A stretch of DNA of 64,000 nucleotides from an uncultured Lachnospiraceae bacterium (GTDB taxonomy: Bacteria > Bacillota > Clostridia > Lachnospirales > Lachnospiraceae), in the NCBI GenBank assembly GCA_910585905.1, contig CAJUID010000009.1, positions 1 to 64,000 of the forward strand. Direction: 5' to 3'. Made by a program: the position numbers and the translations under genes. How positions within the stretch are numbered: position 1 is the stretch's first letter; every line of letters starts with the position of its first letter. Below are positions 8,641 through 16,936 of the stretch, in pieces. Below the pieces are notes generated by a model that did no database searches, had not been told where the DNA came from, and saw nothing but the letters and a program-made list of their open reading frames with translations.

Positions 8641-9331
8641 TGAAATGCGTAGTATGTAATTCCAGCAGAGGGATAATGTTTTTGATGGCATATGCATTGA
8701 ATAGTGTATGATTTTGTGATGCAGCAAGAGGTGATTGTTCGTGCTGGCGAGGCCAGCATGATTGGAAATCTGTTATGGATGTTACGAATGAGATTGTGGT
8801 TTGTCGTTGTGTTATAGAAAATGAAATTGGGCATAATACTACATTGATAGCAGAGGGGCATTATGACCTGCATAGAAAGTTAGATAAAACATTGCAACTT
8901 GTGTGGATGTTCAGAAGAAGAAAAGTTTTGAATGCTCTTTTGGCACTGCATAAGGCTAGACTTAGAGTTTTGCCGGGCAACTTAACTTATAATATACGAT
9001 ATTTTTGAAAGGGCGGATTTGATATTTTGTTTCAGAGGGAATAATATTGTATATGAGTCAAATTTTGGACACGCTCTAATGTTATTACATGAAGTGACGA
9101 TATAATCTATATAGGTTTTGTTACCCTTTATGGTTGTTGGGTAAATTTGTTGTATATGGCATGGAGGCCATTGATCAATTCAAGGAAGAGAGAGGATAAT
9201 GGTATGTGAAATAATCAATGGTGGTACGGGTTTCGCTTTGTTGGCGGTGAGAAGTCCATTGGTTATTTTTTTCATAGAGGATATTATTTGTAAGGAAAAG
9301 GTATCTACATTTTCCTTTTGGAGGCGGAAGA
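8641..9331 (+). other. 691-base gap between the CMP-sugar gene and the NeuB-type gene
   Basis: No convincing gene. An open frame of 77 codons (8775-9008) has no ribosome binding site and no recognisable motif. There is a perfect 7-base hairpin TGCTGGC/GCCAGCA at 8742-8758 and a terminator-like hairpin at 9211-9272. The stretch may be an untranslated leader or the remains of a lost gene. Confidence 0.4.
9211..9272 (+). promoter_or_regulatory. terminator- or attenuator-like hairpin in the leader of the NeuB-type gene
   Basis: ATAATCAATGG (9211-9221) pairs with CCATTGGTTAT (9256-9266) with one mismatch, around a 34-base loop, and is followed directly by six T. It lies 60 bases before the ATG at 9332, so it could stop or attenuate transcription entering the synthase and flagellin genes. 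Confidence 0.4.
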
Positions 9332-10825
9332 ATGAGTAAATTATTTGAGAATTTGTTTATTTTTGAGATGGCAAATAGCCATCAGGGTAGCGTGGAGCAC
9401 GGAAAAGATATTATCAATGAAATGGGGAAGATTGCCAGAAGGCATAATATTAATGCGGCTGTCAAATTACAGTACCGCAATCTTGAAAATTTTATTCATC
9501 CAGATTATAAGGGACGTCAGGATGTGAATCATATTCCTAGGTTTGAAAGTACACGTCTGCTGTATGATCAGTTTTGTGAATTGGTGGCAGCAATTCGTGA
9601 TCAAGGTATGTTGGCAATGAGTACCCCGTTTGATGAAGATGGCGTTGACTGGTGTATGGATCAAGGTCTTGATATTATTAAGGTTGCAAGTTGTAGTTCC
9701 TTGGATTGGCCGTTATTGGAAAAGGTAGCGGCAACGCATAAGCCAATTATTCTTTCGGTGGGTGGTAAGACTATTTCTGATATTGATAAACTGTATAATT
9801 ATTTTACTCATAGAAGGTGTGATTTTGCATTTATGCATTGTATTGCAGAGTACCCTGCACCGATGGAACGGTTACAGCTTGATTTTATAGATAAATTAAG
9901 ACGTCGTTACCCTGATCATGCAATTGGATATTCTGGTCATGAAGACCCAGATGATAATACAATTCCAATGATGGCGATTGCAAAAGGGGCAAAAATATTA
10001 GAGCGCCATGTAGGACTTCCAACAGAGAACATTTCTTTGAATGCATATTCTATGAATCCGGCACAGGCGGAAAAGTGGGTGACAGCAGCATTAAATGCAA
10101 AAGAAATCTGTACCATGAAGAAAGAAACAGAACGGTATATTAGCCAGGAGGAAATTGATTCTTTAAATTCTCTGATGCGAGGTGTATATCTAAAGCATGA
10201 TGTGGAAGAGGGGCAGGAGCTTACAAGGGACGATGTATTTTTTGCGATGCCAAACCATGAGCGCCAAATGACCAGCGGAGAGTTTTTTGAAGGGGTCATT
10301 GCGAGTAAAGCATATAAGGCGAAAGAGGAACTGCATGAGAGAAAGCCGATTACTGATACAAATCTTGCGCGCAGCGTGATTCATGATGTAAAAGGTATGC
10401 TATATGAGGCGAATATATATCTGGGAAATGATTTTGAGGCGGAGCTGTCCCACCATTATGGAATGCGGCACTTTAGGCAGTTTGGAGCAGTAATCATAAA
10501 TGTTATTAATCGTGAATATTGTAAGAAATTAATTGCTGTTTTGCCAGGTCAGCAGCATCCGCTACATGCCCACAAAGTAAAGGAAGAGACATTTCAGCTT
10601 CTCTATGGGGATTTAGTAGTGGAAGTGGATGGTAAAAAAGTAGAAATGCGTCCTGGAGATATTCAGACGATACTGCGTGGGGAGAAACATGCATTTACAT
10701 CAAGGACAGGAGCAGTTTTTGAGGAGATTTCGACAACACACGTCAAAAATGATTCTTATTATGAAGATCCAAAGATTGATAAACTTGATCTAATGGAGCG
10801 TAAGACGAAAGTTTATAAGTGGTAA
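9332..10825 (+). CDS. NeuB-family nonulosonate synthase with C-terminal SAF and cupin domains
   Basis: A 497-residue protein. Residues ~1-255 match the NeuB TIM barrel that condenses phosphoenolpyruvate with a hexosamine to a nine-carbon nonulosonate (sialic, legionaminic or related acid): FEMANSHQGS, AVKLQYR, MSTPFDEDG, KVAS, the YSGHE loop, and EKH replaced by ERHVGL. A SAF-like (antifreeze-type) region follows (~285-350), then a cupin-like domain (~395-480) with LPGQQHPLHAHKVKEE and a second metal-site half near GEKHAF. The cupin extension is not part of classical NeuB (~345 residues); it may shape the product or act on the sugar. The start follows TTTTGGAGGCGG. The flagellin gene begins 36 bases after its stop, so the two are probably cotranscribed. 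The exact sugar product cannot be told. Confidence 0.88.
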   Translation: MSKLFENLFIFEMANSHQGSVEHGKDIINEMGKIARRHNINAAVKLQYRNLENFIHPDYKGRQDVNHIPRFESTRLLYDQFCELVAAIRDQGMLAMSTPFDEDGVDWCMDQGLDIIKVASCSSLDWPLLEKVAATHKPIILSVGGKTISDIDKLYNYFTHRRCDFAFMHCIAEYPAPMERLQLDFIDKLRRRYPDHAIGYSGHEDPDDNTIPMMAIAKGAKILERHVGLPTENISLNAYSMNPAQAEKWVTAALNAKEICTMKKETERYISQEEIDSLNSLMRGVYLKHDVEEGQELTRDDVFFAMPNHERQMTSGEFFEGVIASKAYKAKEELHERKPITDTNLARSVIHDVKGMLYEANIYLGNDFEAELSHHYGMRHFRQFGAVIINVINREYCKKLIAVLPGQQHPLHAHKVKEETFQLLYGDLVVEVDGKKVEMRPGDIQTILRGEKHAFTSRTGAVFEEISTTHVKNDSYYEDPKIDKLDLMERKTKVYKW

Positions 10826-10861
10826 CAATATTCCATATAATGCAGAAAGGAGGTGGAAGAT

Positions 10862-12184
10862 ATGATCATACAGCATAATATGCAAGCAGAAAATGGCAGT
10901 GGGATATTTAAGCGCGTGAACCGGGACAAAAAAAGAGATTCTGAACGCTTGTCCTCTGGGTATCGCATTAACCGCTCGGCGGACGATGCAGCTGGTTTAG
11001 CTATTTCTGAAAAGCTGCGTACCCAGATTCGGGGGCTTAGCAAAGCAGGCGATAATATTCAAGATGGCATTTCTTTGCTGCAGACGGCTGATGGCGCTCT
11101 GAGTGAAATTAGCAATGTTATCCACCGTATGAGAGAATTATGTGTTCAGGGAGCAAATGATACAAATGCAGATGAAGACAGGAATGCAATCCAACAGGAG
11201 CTTAATCACATGTCACAGTGCATTGATGATATTCTGGAACATACGGAATTTAATACCATGAAGATACTTCGATTGGGAGATGCGTACATTGACTATGTAG
11301 AGACTGTGATAGGAACCCTTCCGCCAAATGTAACTTTAAGTAGCAATATTTTGCAAAGTGGGGCATTATCACCACCGGGTCCAGGGCGTCCACCTGCAAA
11401 TTATGCTTTTGCTACGATAGATTTTTCAGCACTGAAAACAGCGGCAGATGTGCAGACGTTGTTAGATACTGGTTTTTATACTACTTGTTGTACTTGCGAT
11501 AATAAGTATAATATACGTTTTGTAAATAATAGTTCAACACCTTCACAAAATGTTGGGCGTAACCCGGTTTTTGATGTAAATATTCAGGGGCTTACGAGTG
11601 GTGCAGATGTTGTGAATGCGATTGTCCGCACAGTTAGAACGAATCATTTTACAGAATTTATGGTGGATCCTGCAGATCGTGGAAAACTTATTATATATGA
11701 TAATCGGCCAGGCCAGCAGCCATATCCGGCACAGGATCGTGGTGTGGTGGAACCACAGCTTATCCATACAGATGCCGTAATTAATGATCCGGGGGGGCTT
11801 CAAATTCAGGTAGGGCCAAATGCAGGACAGCTTGTTCCATTAAATTTGCCAACGCTTTCTTCTGCTATTTTGGGTGTAGATATGTTGAATGTAGGCAATA
11901 ATATGGTTGCGAACCGTTCCTTGGAATTGGCGGATGAAGCTCTGGATATGTTAAATTTTGAGCGTTCAAAGATTGGCGCGTTACAGAACCGTCTGGAATA
12001 TGCCTATGATTATGCGATGAATGCGGAAGAAAATCAACAGGCTGCAGAGTCCCGTATCCGGGATGCAGATATGGCAGATGAAATGGTGGCATATACGACC
12101 AAGGATATATTGGAGCAGGTGGCACAAAGTATGATTGCCCAGTCAAATCGCAAGCCAGAGATGGTTTTATCTTTGCTTGGGTAA
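10862..12184 (+). CDS. flagellin
   Basis: A 440-residue filament protein. The N-terminal D0/D1 helices (~1-140) carry RLSSGYRINRSADDAAGLAI and continue through the usual QTADGALSE and MRELCVQ; the C-terminal helices (~350-440) carry SRIRDADMADEMV and end in VLSLLG. The central, surface-exposed part (~145-340) is unusual: a proline-rich turn (PPGPGRPP) and a Cys-rich TTCCTCDNKYNI patch. No HExxH is seen, so a protease-type flagellin is not indicated. The N-terminal residues 8-25 are charged and irregular compared with the usual NTNRQLG-type region. The start follows AAAGGAGG (10846-10853). It is flanked by nonulosonate and glycan genes, as expected for an O-glycosylated flagellin. It could be a secondary filament protein. 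Confidence 0.92.
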   Translation: MIIQHNMQAENGSGIFKRVNRDKKRDSERLSSGYRINRSADDAAGLAISEKLRTQIRGLSKAGDNIQDGISLLQTADGALSEISNVIHRMRELCVQGANDTNADEDRNAIQQELNHMSQCIDDILEHTEFNTMKILRLGDAYIDYVETVIGTLPPNVTLSSNILQSGALSPPGPGRPPANYAFATIDFSALKTAADVQTLLDTGFYTTCCTCDNKYNIRFVNNSSTPSQNVGRNPVFDVNIQGLTSGADVVNAIVRTVRTNHFTEFMVDPADRGKLIIYDNRPGQQPYPAQDRGVVEPQLIHTDAVINDPGGLQIQVGPNAGQLVPLNLPTLSSAILGVDMLNVGNNMVANRSLELADEALDMLNFERSKIGALQNRLEYAYDYAMNAEENQQAAESRIRDADMADEMVAYTTKDILEQVAQSMIAQSNRKPEMVLSLLG

Positions 12185-12204
12185 TATTTGGTAAACTTCA
12201 TTTC

Positions 12205-12235
12205 AAAGGGGAATGTGAGGATATTCCCCTTTTGT
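12205..12235 (+). terminator. terminator after the flagellin gene
   Basis: A perfect 10-base stem, AAAGGGGAAT with ATTCCCCTTT, with an 8-base loop, begins ~20 bases after the flagellin stop. The T-tail is short. Confidence 0.75.
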
Positions 12236-12241
12236 AAGCTT

Positions 12242-12293
12242 GTGATATAGTTTGATAGTAAATTATGGTAATGAAAGATAAGTGATATAGTTT
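12242..12293 (+). repeat. two direct copies of GTGATATAGTTT, 40 bases apart
   Basis: Identical 12-base copies at 12242-12253 and 12282-12293, start to start 40 bases (about four helical turns), lie between the flagellin terminator and the promoter of the big glycan operon. They could be a regulator binding site; no protein is known for them. Confidence 0.4.
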
Positions 12294-12367
12294 ACGTGTG
12301 GAGAATGCTGTGTTTACGGGAGTGATTGGATGTTGCTTTCATGATGACGTTTCTTTAAAGTCATGCT

Positions 12368-12394
12368 TAAGAAAGGTTTGATAATTGCCGATAT
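12368..12394 (+). promoter_or_regulatory. possible sigma-28 (flagellar) promoter of the glycan operon
   Basis: TAAG (12368-12371), a 15-base spacer and GCCGATAT (12387-12394) differ from the flagellar sigma-28 consensus TAAA-N15-GCCGATAA by one base in each box. It points at the glycan operon and would link it to the flagellar regulon. Confidence 0.5.
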
Positions 12395-12889
12395 AAACAT
12401 TGAAGCATAATCAAATAACCCTATAATTGATTTTATGTGGTAAAGTAGTAGCCATACATAAGGGTATATAAACTTTGTAACAAGTACATTATATGCGGAT
12501 AGGCAATACATTTGTTTATATTGACAGGCAAAAAGGATTATTAAATTGGCCTTTGTTACCTCATAATATACAATAAGGGTAAAATCTTTCTGTTATAAGT
12601 TTGTAAAGAGTGATTATATTTGATAATGCAATTAAGTGCACTCATAAATTAAATTATGGAGTAAACTTTTCTTCTTGCGTATGCAAGGGGCAAAACGCAA
12701 TGTTTATAAGGGGCTGAAAGTTCCTTTATACTTGGCAGTTCTAAGTGTTGTTGGCACTTGTTTAGAACGGACTGATGCAGAGTGTAGATCTGCGTGCGGG
12801 TTGTTGAACATCCATAGGATGCCTGTTTCCTTATTTAAGTGTCCGAAGTTTGAGAGAGTGTTTCAATTTGAGAAAGGTGGGGCAGAGGT
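12395..12889 (+). other. ~495-base leader region of the large glycan operon
   Basis: No convincing gene. A 72-codon open frame (12675-12893) overlaps the next gene's start as ATGA, but it has no ribosome binding site and no recognisable motif. In its place a run of short hairpins is seen: 12739-12767 (TTCTAAGTG/CACTT-TTAGAA with a two-base bulge), 12777-12793 (GCAGA/TCTGC) and 12809-12821 (CATCC/GGATG). Such a structured leader before a ~32-kb operon would suit a processive antitermination signal of the LoaP or EAR kind; that role is inference. Confidence 0.4.
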
Positions 12890-14137
12890 ATGAAGATAAT
12901 TGGTGGAATAAAATACTGGGGGCAATTGTTGCTTCTGCCAATTTACTGGTTATCTTTTTTGGTGCCAAGGGATAGGAAGTTGTGGCTTTTTGGCAGTACA
13001 TTTGGCAGGAGGTTTGCAGATAATCCCAAGTATCTTTTTCTTTATATTAGCCAACATAGGGAAGAGCTTGGCATCCGCCCAGTATGGATTACACATAACA
13101 GGGAAATCGTAAAGCTTTTGCAGGGGAATGGTTATGAGTCATATTATTATCATTCTATAAAAGGAATTTGGTTTGCACTGCGTGGAAAGGTTTACCTTTT
13201 TGATAATTATTCAAAGGATATCAATTTTTGGCAGAGCGGTGGGGCTGTTAAAGTGAACCTATGGCATGGTGTCGGGAACAAGAGAATTAATTATGACAAT
13301 ATATTTGATATGGTACGGCACCCCAAAAACAATTGGGATAAACTGAAATATTTCCCAAGAAGGTTGTCAGATGAAAAGCCAAGTCATTACATATTGGCTA
13401 CCTCGCCTTTAATGTGCAAGATTTTTGCACGGGCATTTCAGGTTTCGGAAGAGCATGTGATTGAGGCTGGGTATCCGCGAAACGAATACGTAGTAGAAGG
13501 AGACATAAAAAATATACTTTCCAGAGAGGAAAGTGCAGCATGTCGCTATATTTATCAATGGAGGCAAGAGGGAAAAAAGGCTGTGCTGTATATGCCGACT
13601 TTTCGGGAATCGGAAATCAAATTCTGGAAGGTTGTAGCTATGGAAGACTTTAACCAATTTTTGTCTGCAAATAATATTCTGTTTTTAACTAAATTGCATC
13701 CAAAATCAAAGCTGCGCAGAGAATTTGGACAGGATTCTTTTAGTAATATCCTTAATTTAGATGCAGATATGGATCCTTATGTTTTTTTGGGGCAGGTTGA
13801 TGCCCTGGTGACGGATTATTCTTCTGTATATTCAGATTTTATGTTGTTGGATCGTCCAGCAGTGGCATTTTGGTACGATTATGAGGAATATATGGCTAAT
13901 TCAAGGGATAGTTATTTTGATTTTAAGGAATATATGCCAGAGGTTTCGGCAAGAAATCTTGAGGAGTTGGAACAGGCATTGGGCAGTGTTTTGTCAGAAG
14001 ATGCCTGCAGGATTCCACGAAGCAGATCGAGGGAAAAAATTTTTTCATCTGCGGGGAAGGATGCTTGTATTGTGATTATTGAAAAAATCAATAGCATTCT
14101 TATGGATAATAGGTTGGAGGCAGTTAAAAATTGCTGA
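12890..14137 (+). CDS. CDP-glycerol glycerophosphotransferase-family protein (TagB/TagF-like)
   Basis: A 415-residue protein of the TagB/TagF family, which transfer glycerol- or ribitol-phosphate from CDP-alditols onto a glycan. Family features include the N-terminal LWLFGSTFGRRFADNPKYLF, then VNLWHGVGNK, the LATSPL segment, GYPRNEY, YMPTFRES, KLHPKS and the C-terminal VTDYSSVYSDFMLLDRP, where the HP and DYSS motifs bind the CDP-substrate. The first ~25 residues have a hydrophobic patch that may sit at the membrane. The start follows GGTGGGGCAGAGGT. It is the first gene of the operon. With CMP-activated phosphonate predicted nearby, it could alternatively transfer a phosphonoalcohol, but glycerol phosphate is the default reading. 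Confidence 0.82.
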   Translation: MKIIGGIKYWGQLLLLPIYWLSFLVPRDRKLWLFGSTFGRRFADNPKYLFLYISQHREELGIRPVWITHNREIVKLLQGNGYESYYYHSIKGIWFALRGKVYLFDNYSKDINFWQSGGAVKVNLWHGVGNKRINYDNIFDMVRHPKNNWDKLKYFPRRLSDEKPSHYILATSPLMCKIFARAFQVSEEHVIEAGYPRNEYVVEGDIKNILSREESAACRYIYQWRQEGKKAVLYMPTFRESEIKFWKVVAMEDFNQFLSANNILFLTKLHPKSKLRREFGQDSFSNILNLDADMDPYVFLGQVDALVTDYSSVYSDFMLLDRPAVAFWYDYEEYMANSRDSYFDFKEYMPEVSARNLEELEQALGSVLSEDACRIPRSRSREKIFSSAGKDACIVIIEKINSILMDNRLEAVKNC

Positions 14138-14252
14138 TCATTCGTGTGTTAAGGATAGGCTGCCAGTGAAAAAATAGGCTAAAAGCAGTGACAGCTACGA
14201 TGGTCTTGTGAATAAAGATGATACAGCAGGTAGATGGGAGCGGAGGATAGAG

Positions 14253-15515
14253 ATGCAGATTGAAGTGATGAATCAGTATATGTTTGAAAATATTGAAGGG
14301 TTAATCCAAGAAGGAAAGCTGCGGGAGAAGAAGATTATTTTATTTGGATTAAATACATCTTCATTTGCTGCTAAAGATTATTTGGAAACAAGAGGACTTG
14401 GAGTTTATGCCTATATAGATAATGATGCAAGAAAGCGGGAAGAAGTGAATAGCTTTCTGGATAATATCCTCCCGCATCAGATATCTAAAAAAGACTATAG
14501 GCAGTTAAAAGAAAGGATAGCATATGCGTTTACACCAGAGGAATTATTGAATAGTTTTGATTCTGACGTTGTTATTTTGATTGCTTCAAAATATTATAGA
14601 CAGATGTGTTGCCAGCTTCAAAAGATGGGTTATCAGGAGGGGCAGCATATATTTAAGACCATGGATTTTTATGGCATGGAGGAGATATTTGGAAACCTTG
14701 CCACTCAGGAATGCGGCGTAGAAATGACTGCCAAAGAAGTGAAAATGTGTCAGATGGATATTTTACGATATGTTAAAAAAGTATGCCAGGAAAATAATCT
14801 GCGATATTATCTTTGTGCTGGCACTTTGTTGGGGGCTGTCCGCCATAGGGGATATATTCCGTGGGATGATGACATTGACATAGCAATGCCATATCCAGAT
14901 TACCGGAAGCTTTTAGACTTGATATATAAGGAAGATAGGCGTTATCAGGTGTGGTCTCCTTATTATGACAAAGAAAAATGTTTTTGTCTTTTTTCTAGGA
15001 TATTTGACCAGGACACAGTAATGAAGGTTTGGGAGTATCCGTTTTTAATAACCGGGGGGGTTAGTATTGATGTCTTTCCAATTTTTGGGCTGCCGGATAA
15101 GGCAGGGGATGTTATGCCTTATTATAGCAAGGTCAGAAGACTTCAGGAACAATTTATTAGTACATATATTGAATATGCAGAAGAGACAGAAGAGGTAATA
15201 TACAAACGTATCAGTTTACAGGAAGAATTGCTTTCTCTCTTAGAAAAATATTCATTTGATAAAAGTGCACAGGCATTTTCAATTACCAAGTACAAGGAGA
15301 GGGAGATTCTTCCGGCAGCTATTTATGATAGCAGCATAGAGATGGAGTTTGAAGGTGAGGCTTTTGCTGTGGCAGAGGGATATGACATCTATCTAAAAGC
15401 TTTATATGGAAACTATATGGAACTACCGCCAGAGGAACAGAGGACTACGGATCATAATTTTAAGGCATTTTGGAAAAATGCTGCGGATTCTACAGCAACT
15501 TTTCTTTCGGCATAG
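14253..15515 (+). CDS. LicD-family phosphotransferase with N-terminal Rossmann-like module
   Basis: A 420-residue protein. Residues ~23-125 are a Rossmann-like module (IILFGLNTSS, then a strand ending in YIDND) of the type repeated across this locus. The C-terminal part is a LicD domain with CAGTLLGAVRHRGYIPW and DDDID at residues 205-209, the metal-binding acidic motif of this nucleotidyltransferase-fold family. LicD proteins move phosphocholine or similar groups from CDP/CMP-activated donors onto sugars. Beside a phosphonate pathway with cytidylyltransferase domains, it is a good candidate to place phosphonate onto the glycan (inference). ATG 14253 is chosen because GGAGG lies 6 bases before it; a longer frame from 14208 lacks this. 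Confidence 0.85.
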   Translation: MQIEVMNQYMFENIEGLIQEGKLREKKIILFGLNTSSFAAKDYLETRGLGVYAYIDNDARKREEVNSFLDNILPHQISKKDYRQLKERIAYAFTPEELLNSFDSDVVILIASKYYRQMCCQLQKMGYQEGQHIFKTMDFYGMEEIFGNLATQECGVEMTAKEVKMCQMDILRYVKKVCQENNLRYYLCAGTLLGAVRHRGYIPWDDDIDIAMPYPDYRKLLDLIYKEDRRYQVWSPYYDKEKCFCLFSRIFDQDTVMKVWEYPFLITGGVSIDVFPIFGLPDKAGDVMPYYSKVRRLQEQFISTYIEYAEETEEVIYKRISLQEELLSLLEKYSFDKSAQAFSITKYKEREILPAAIYDSSIEMEFEGEAFAVAEGYDIYLKALYGNYMELPPEEQRTTDHNFKAFWKNAADSTATFLSA

Positions 15516-15587
15516 TTTTATAAAATCTTTACAAGATTTATAGAGAGATATGAAAGAGTATATTTGGTAAGAAGGGAATACATAGTT

Positions 15588-16913
15588 ATGATGGGTTGGA
15601 AAGAATGGAAGAAACAGTATGGTGCTATGGCAATCTTTTCAGATGATTACATTCCAGTAAAAGAAGCTATGGTATCTGTCTTGAAAAGTTACAAAAATCA
15701 GGGAAAGCAGGTTGCTATTTGGGGTGGAGGAATCAAGGGCACTGCATTTTTAAAAGTAGTAGACCCTCATAACAAATACATTTCATATGTAATTGATATA
15801 AAAAAAGAAAAAGCTGGGACATTTGTTGCTGGCAGGGAAATTATTCATTGTTATGACTTAAAAGAACGCGGGATTGATGTGGTTTTTATGATGAGTCAGA
15901 AGCATTTTGTCCAGAATTATAATATTTTGCAGGATGAAGGAATCACATGCAAATTACATGATATGGATGAGATTGTAAAAAAGAGATATTCTGCAGATGA
16001 AATTATGATGGGAAGGGATATGGAGAGTGATAATGCCGAAAACCAAAGGATGACAAAAGAGGTACAGAGGGAACTTCTTCCCATATTGAAAGAAGTGAAA
16101 AGGGTCTGTGTAGAAAATGATATTCCATATTTTTTGTGTGCGGGCAGTGCGTTAGGTGCTGTTAGGCACCAGGGATTTATCCCATGGGATGATGATATTG
16201 ATATTGGAATGTTTCGGAAGGATTATATTAGGTTTTTGAGGATTGCCAGAGAAAAGCTGTCAGATGGTTACCTTCTAATTGATGCAAATGATACACCAGA
16301 TTATTATGTAGGCCACGCAAAGGTATTTAAGGACCATACAGCATTGGTAAATAGGGAAACAAGCCATTTGAGGATGCATCATGGTTTTTATTTAGACATT
16401 TTTCCGTTTGATACGATACCCGAGGGAAAAGAGGAACAAGAACGTATGAATCAGGAAGTGACAGATATTAAGATTATGTATACCAATATGAAAAGACGAG
16501 AAAAATATGCCGGGAAAAATCCGATAAAACGTTACTTTGCAAATGAAAAGTATTATAAATTAAAACTCAAATCTCCCAAAAAGGTATTTGGTGAGATGAA
16601 CCGCATTTTAACACAGTATTTAGAAAGTGATTATAAGATGGTGGCAGATTTATTTGCGCCATATAATAAAAAATTGTTTTATAGAATGGAGGACATTTAT
16701 CCAGTTATTTTGATGCAGTTTGAGGATGATGTTTATCCGGTGCCAGGAAATTTTGATCAATATCTGTCGGTTATGTATGGTGATTATATGAAGCTGCCTC
16801 CAGAAGATAAGCGTTTTGTGAAGCATGATATTATCTGTTTCGACAAAGAACGCAATTATAGTGAGGATGAAAAGTGGATGAAAAAATGCGCATGTTTTTC
16901 CCAGCGGACATAA
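15588..16913 (+). CDS. second LicD-family phosphotransferase with N-terminal Rossmann-like module
   Basis: A 441-residue paralog of the preceding gene with the same layout: a Rossmann-like module (~25-130, VAIWGGGIKGTAF then YVIDIKKEKAG) and a LicD domain with CAGSALGAVRHQGFIPW and DDDID at residues 201-205. Two LicD enzymes in tandem suggest two acceptor positions or two different activated head groups. The gene overlaps no neighbour, and the phosphonate triple fusion starts 23 bases after its stop. The start ATG 15588 follows GAAGGGA at a slightly long spacing of 10; ATG 15591 is equally possible. Confidence 0.85.
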   Translation: MMGWKEWKKQYGAMAIFSDDYIPVKEAMVSVLKSYKNQGKQVAIWGGGIKGTAFLKVVDPHNKYISYVIDIKKEKAGTFVAGREIIHCYDLKERGIDVVFMMSQKHFVQNYNILQDEGITCKLHDMDEIVKKRYSADEIMMGRDMESDNAENQRMTKEVQRELLPILKEVKRVCVENDIPYFLCAGSALGAVRHQGFIPWDDDIDIGMFRKDYIRFLRIAREKLSDGYLLIDANDTPDYYVGHAKVFKDHTALVNRETSHLRMHHGFYLDIFPFDTIPEGKEEQERMNQEVTDIKIMYTNMKRREKYAGKNPIKRYFANEKYYKLKLKSPKKVFGEMNRILTQYLESDYKMVADLFAPYNKKLFYRMEDIYPVILMQFEDDVYPVPGNFDQYLSVMYGDYMKLPPEDKRFVKHDIICFDKERNYSEDEKWMKKCACFSQRT

Positions 16914-16936
16914 GCGTGAAAGGAGAAAGAAGAGAT

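Noticed and set aside
8775..9008. 77-codon plus-strand frame
   Set aside because: No ribosome binding site, no motif, and it lies in a long untranslated gap; a decayed gene cannot be excluded.
12314..12511. 65-codon minus-strand frame in the leader region
   Set aside because: AT-rich, no ribosome binding site, and it covers the sigma-28-like promoter.
12675..12893. 72-codon frame overlapping the first operon gene as ATGA
   Set aside because: The overlap looks like coupling, but there is no ribosome binding site, and the DNA folds into several hairpins instead.
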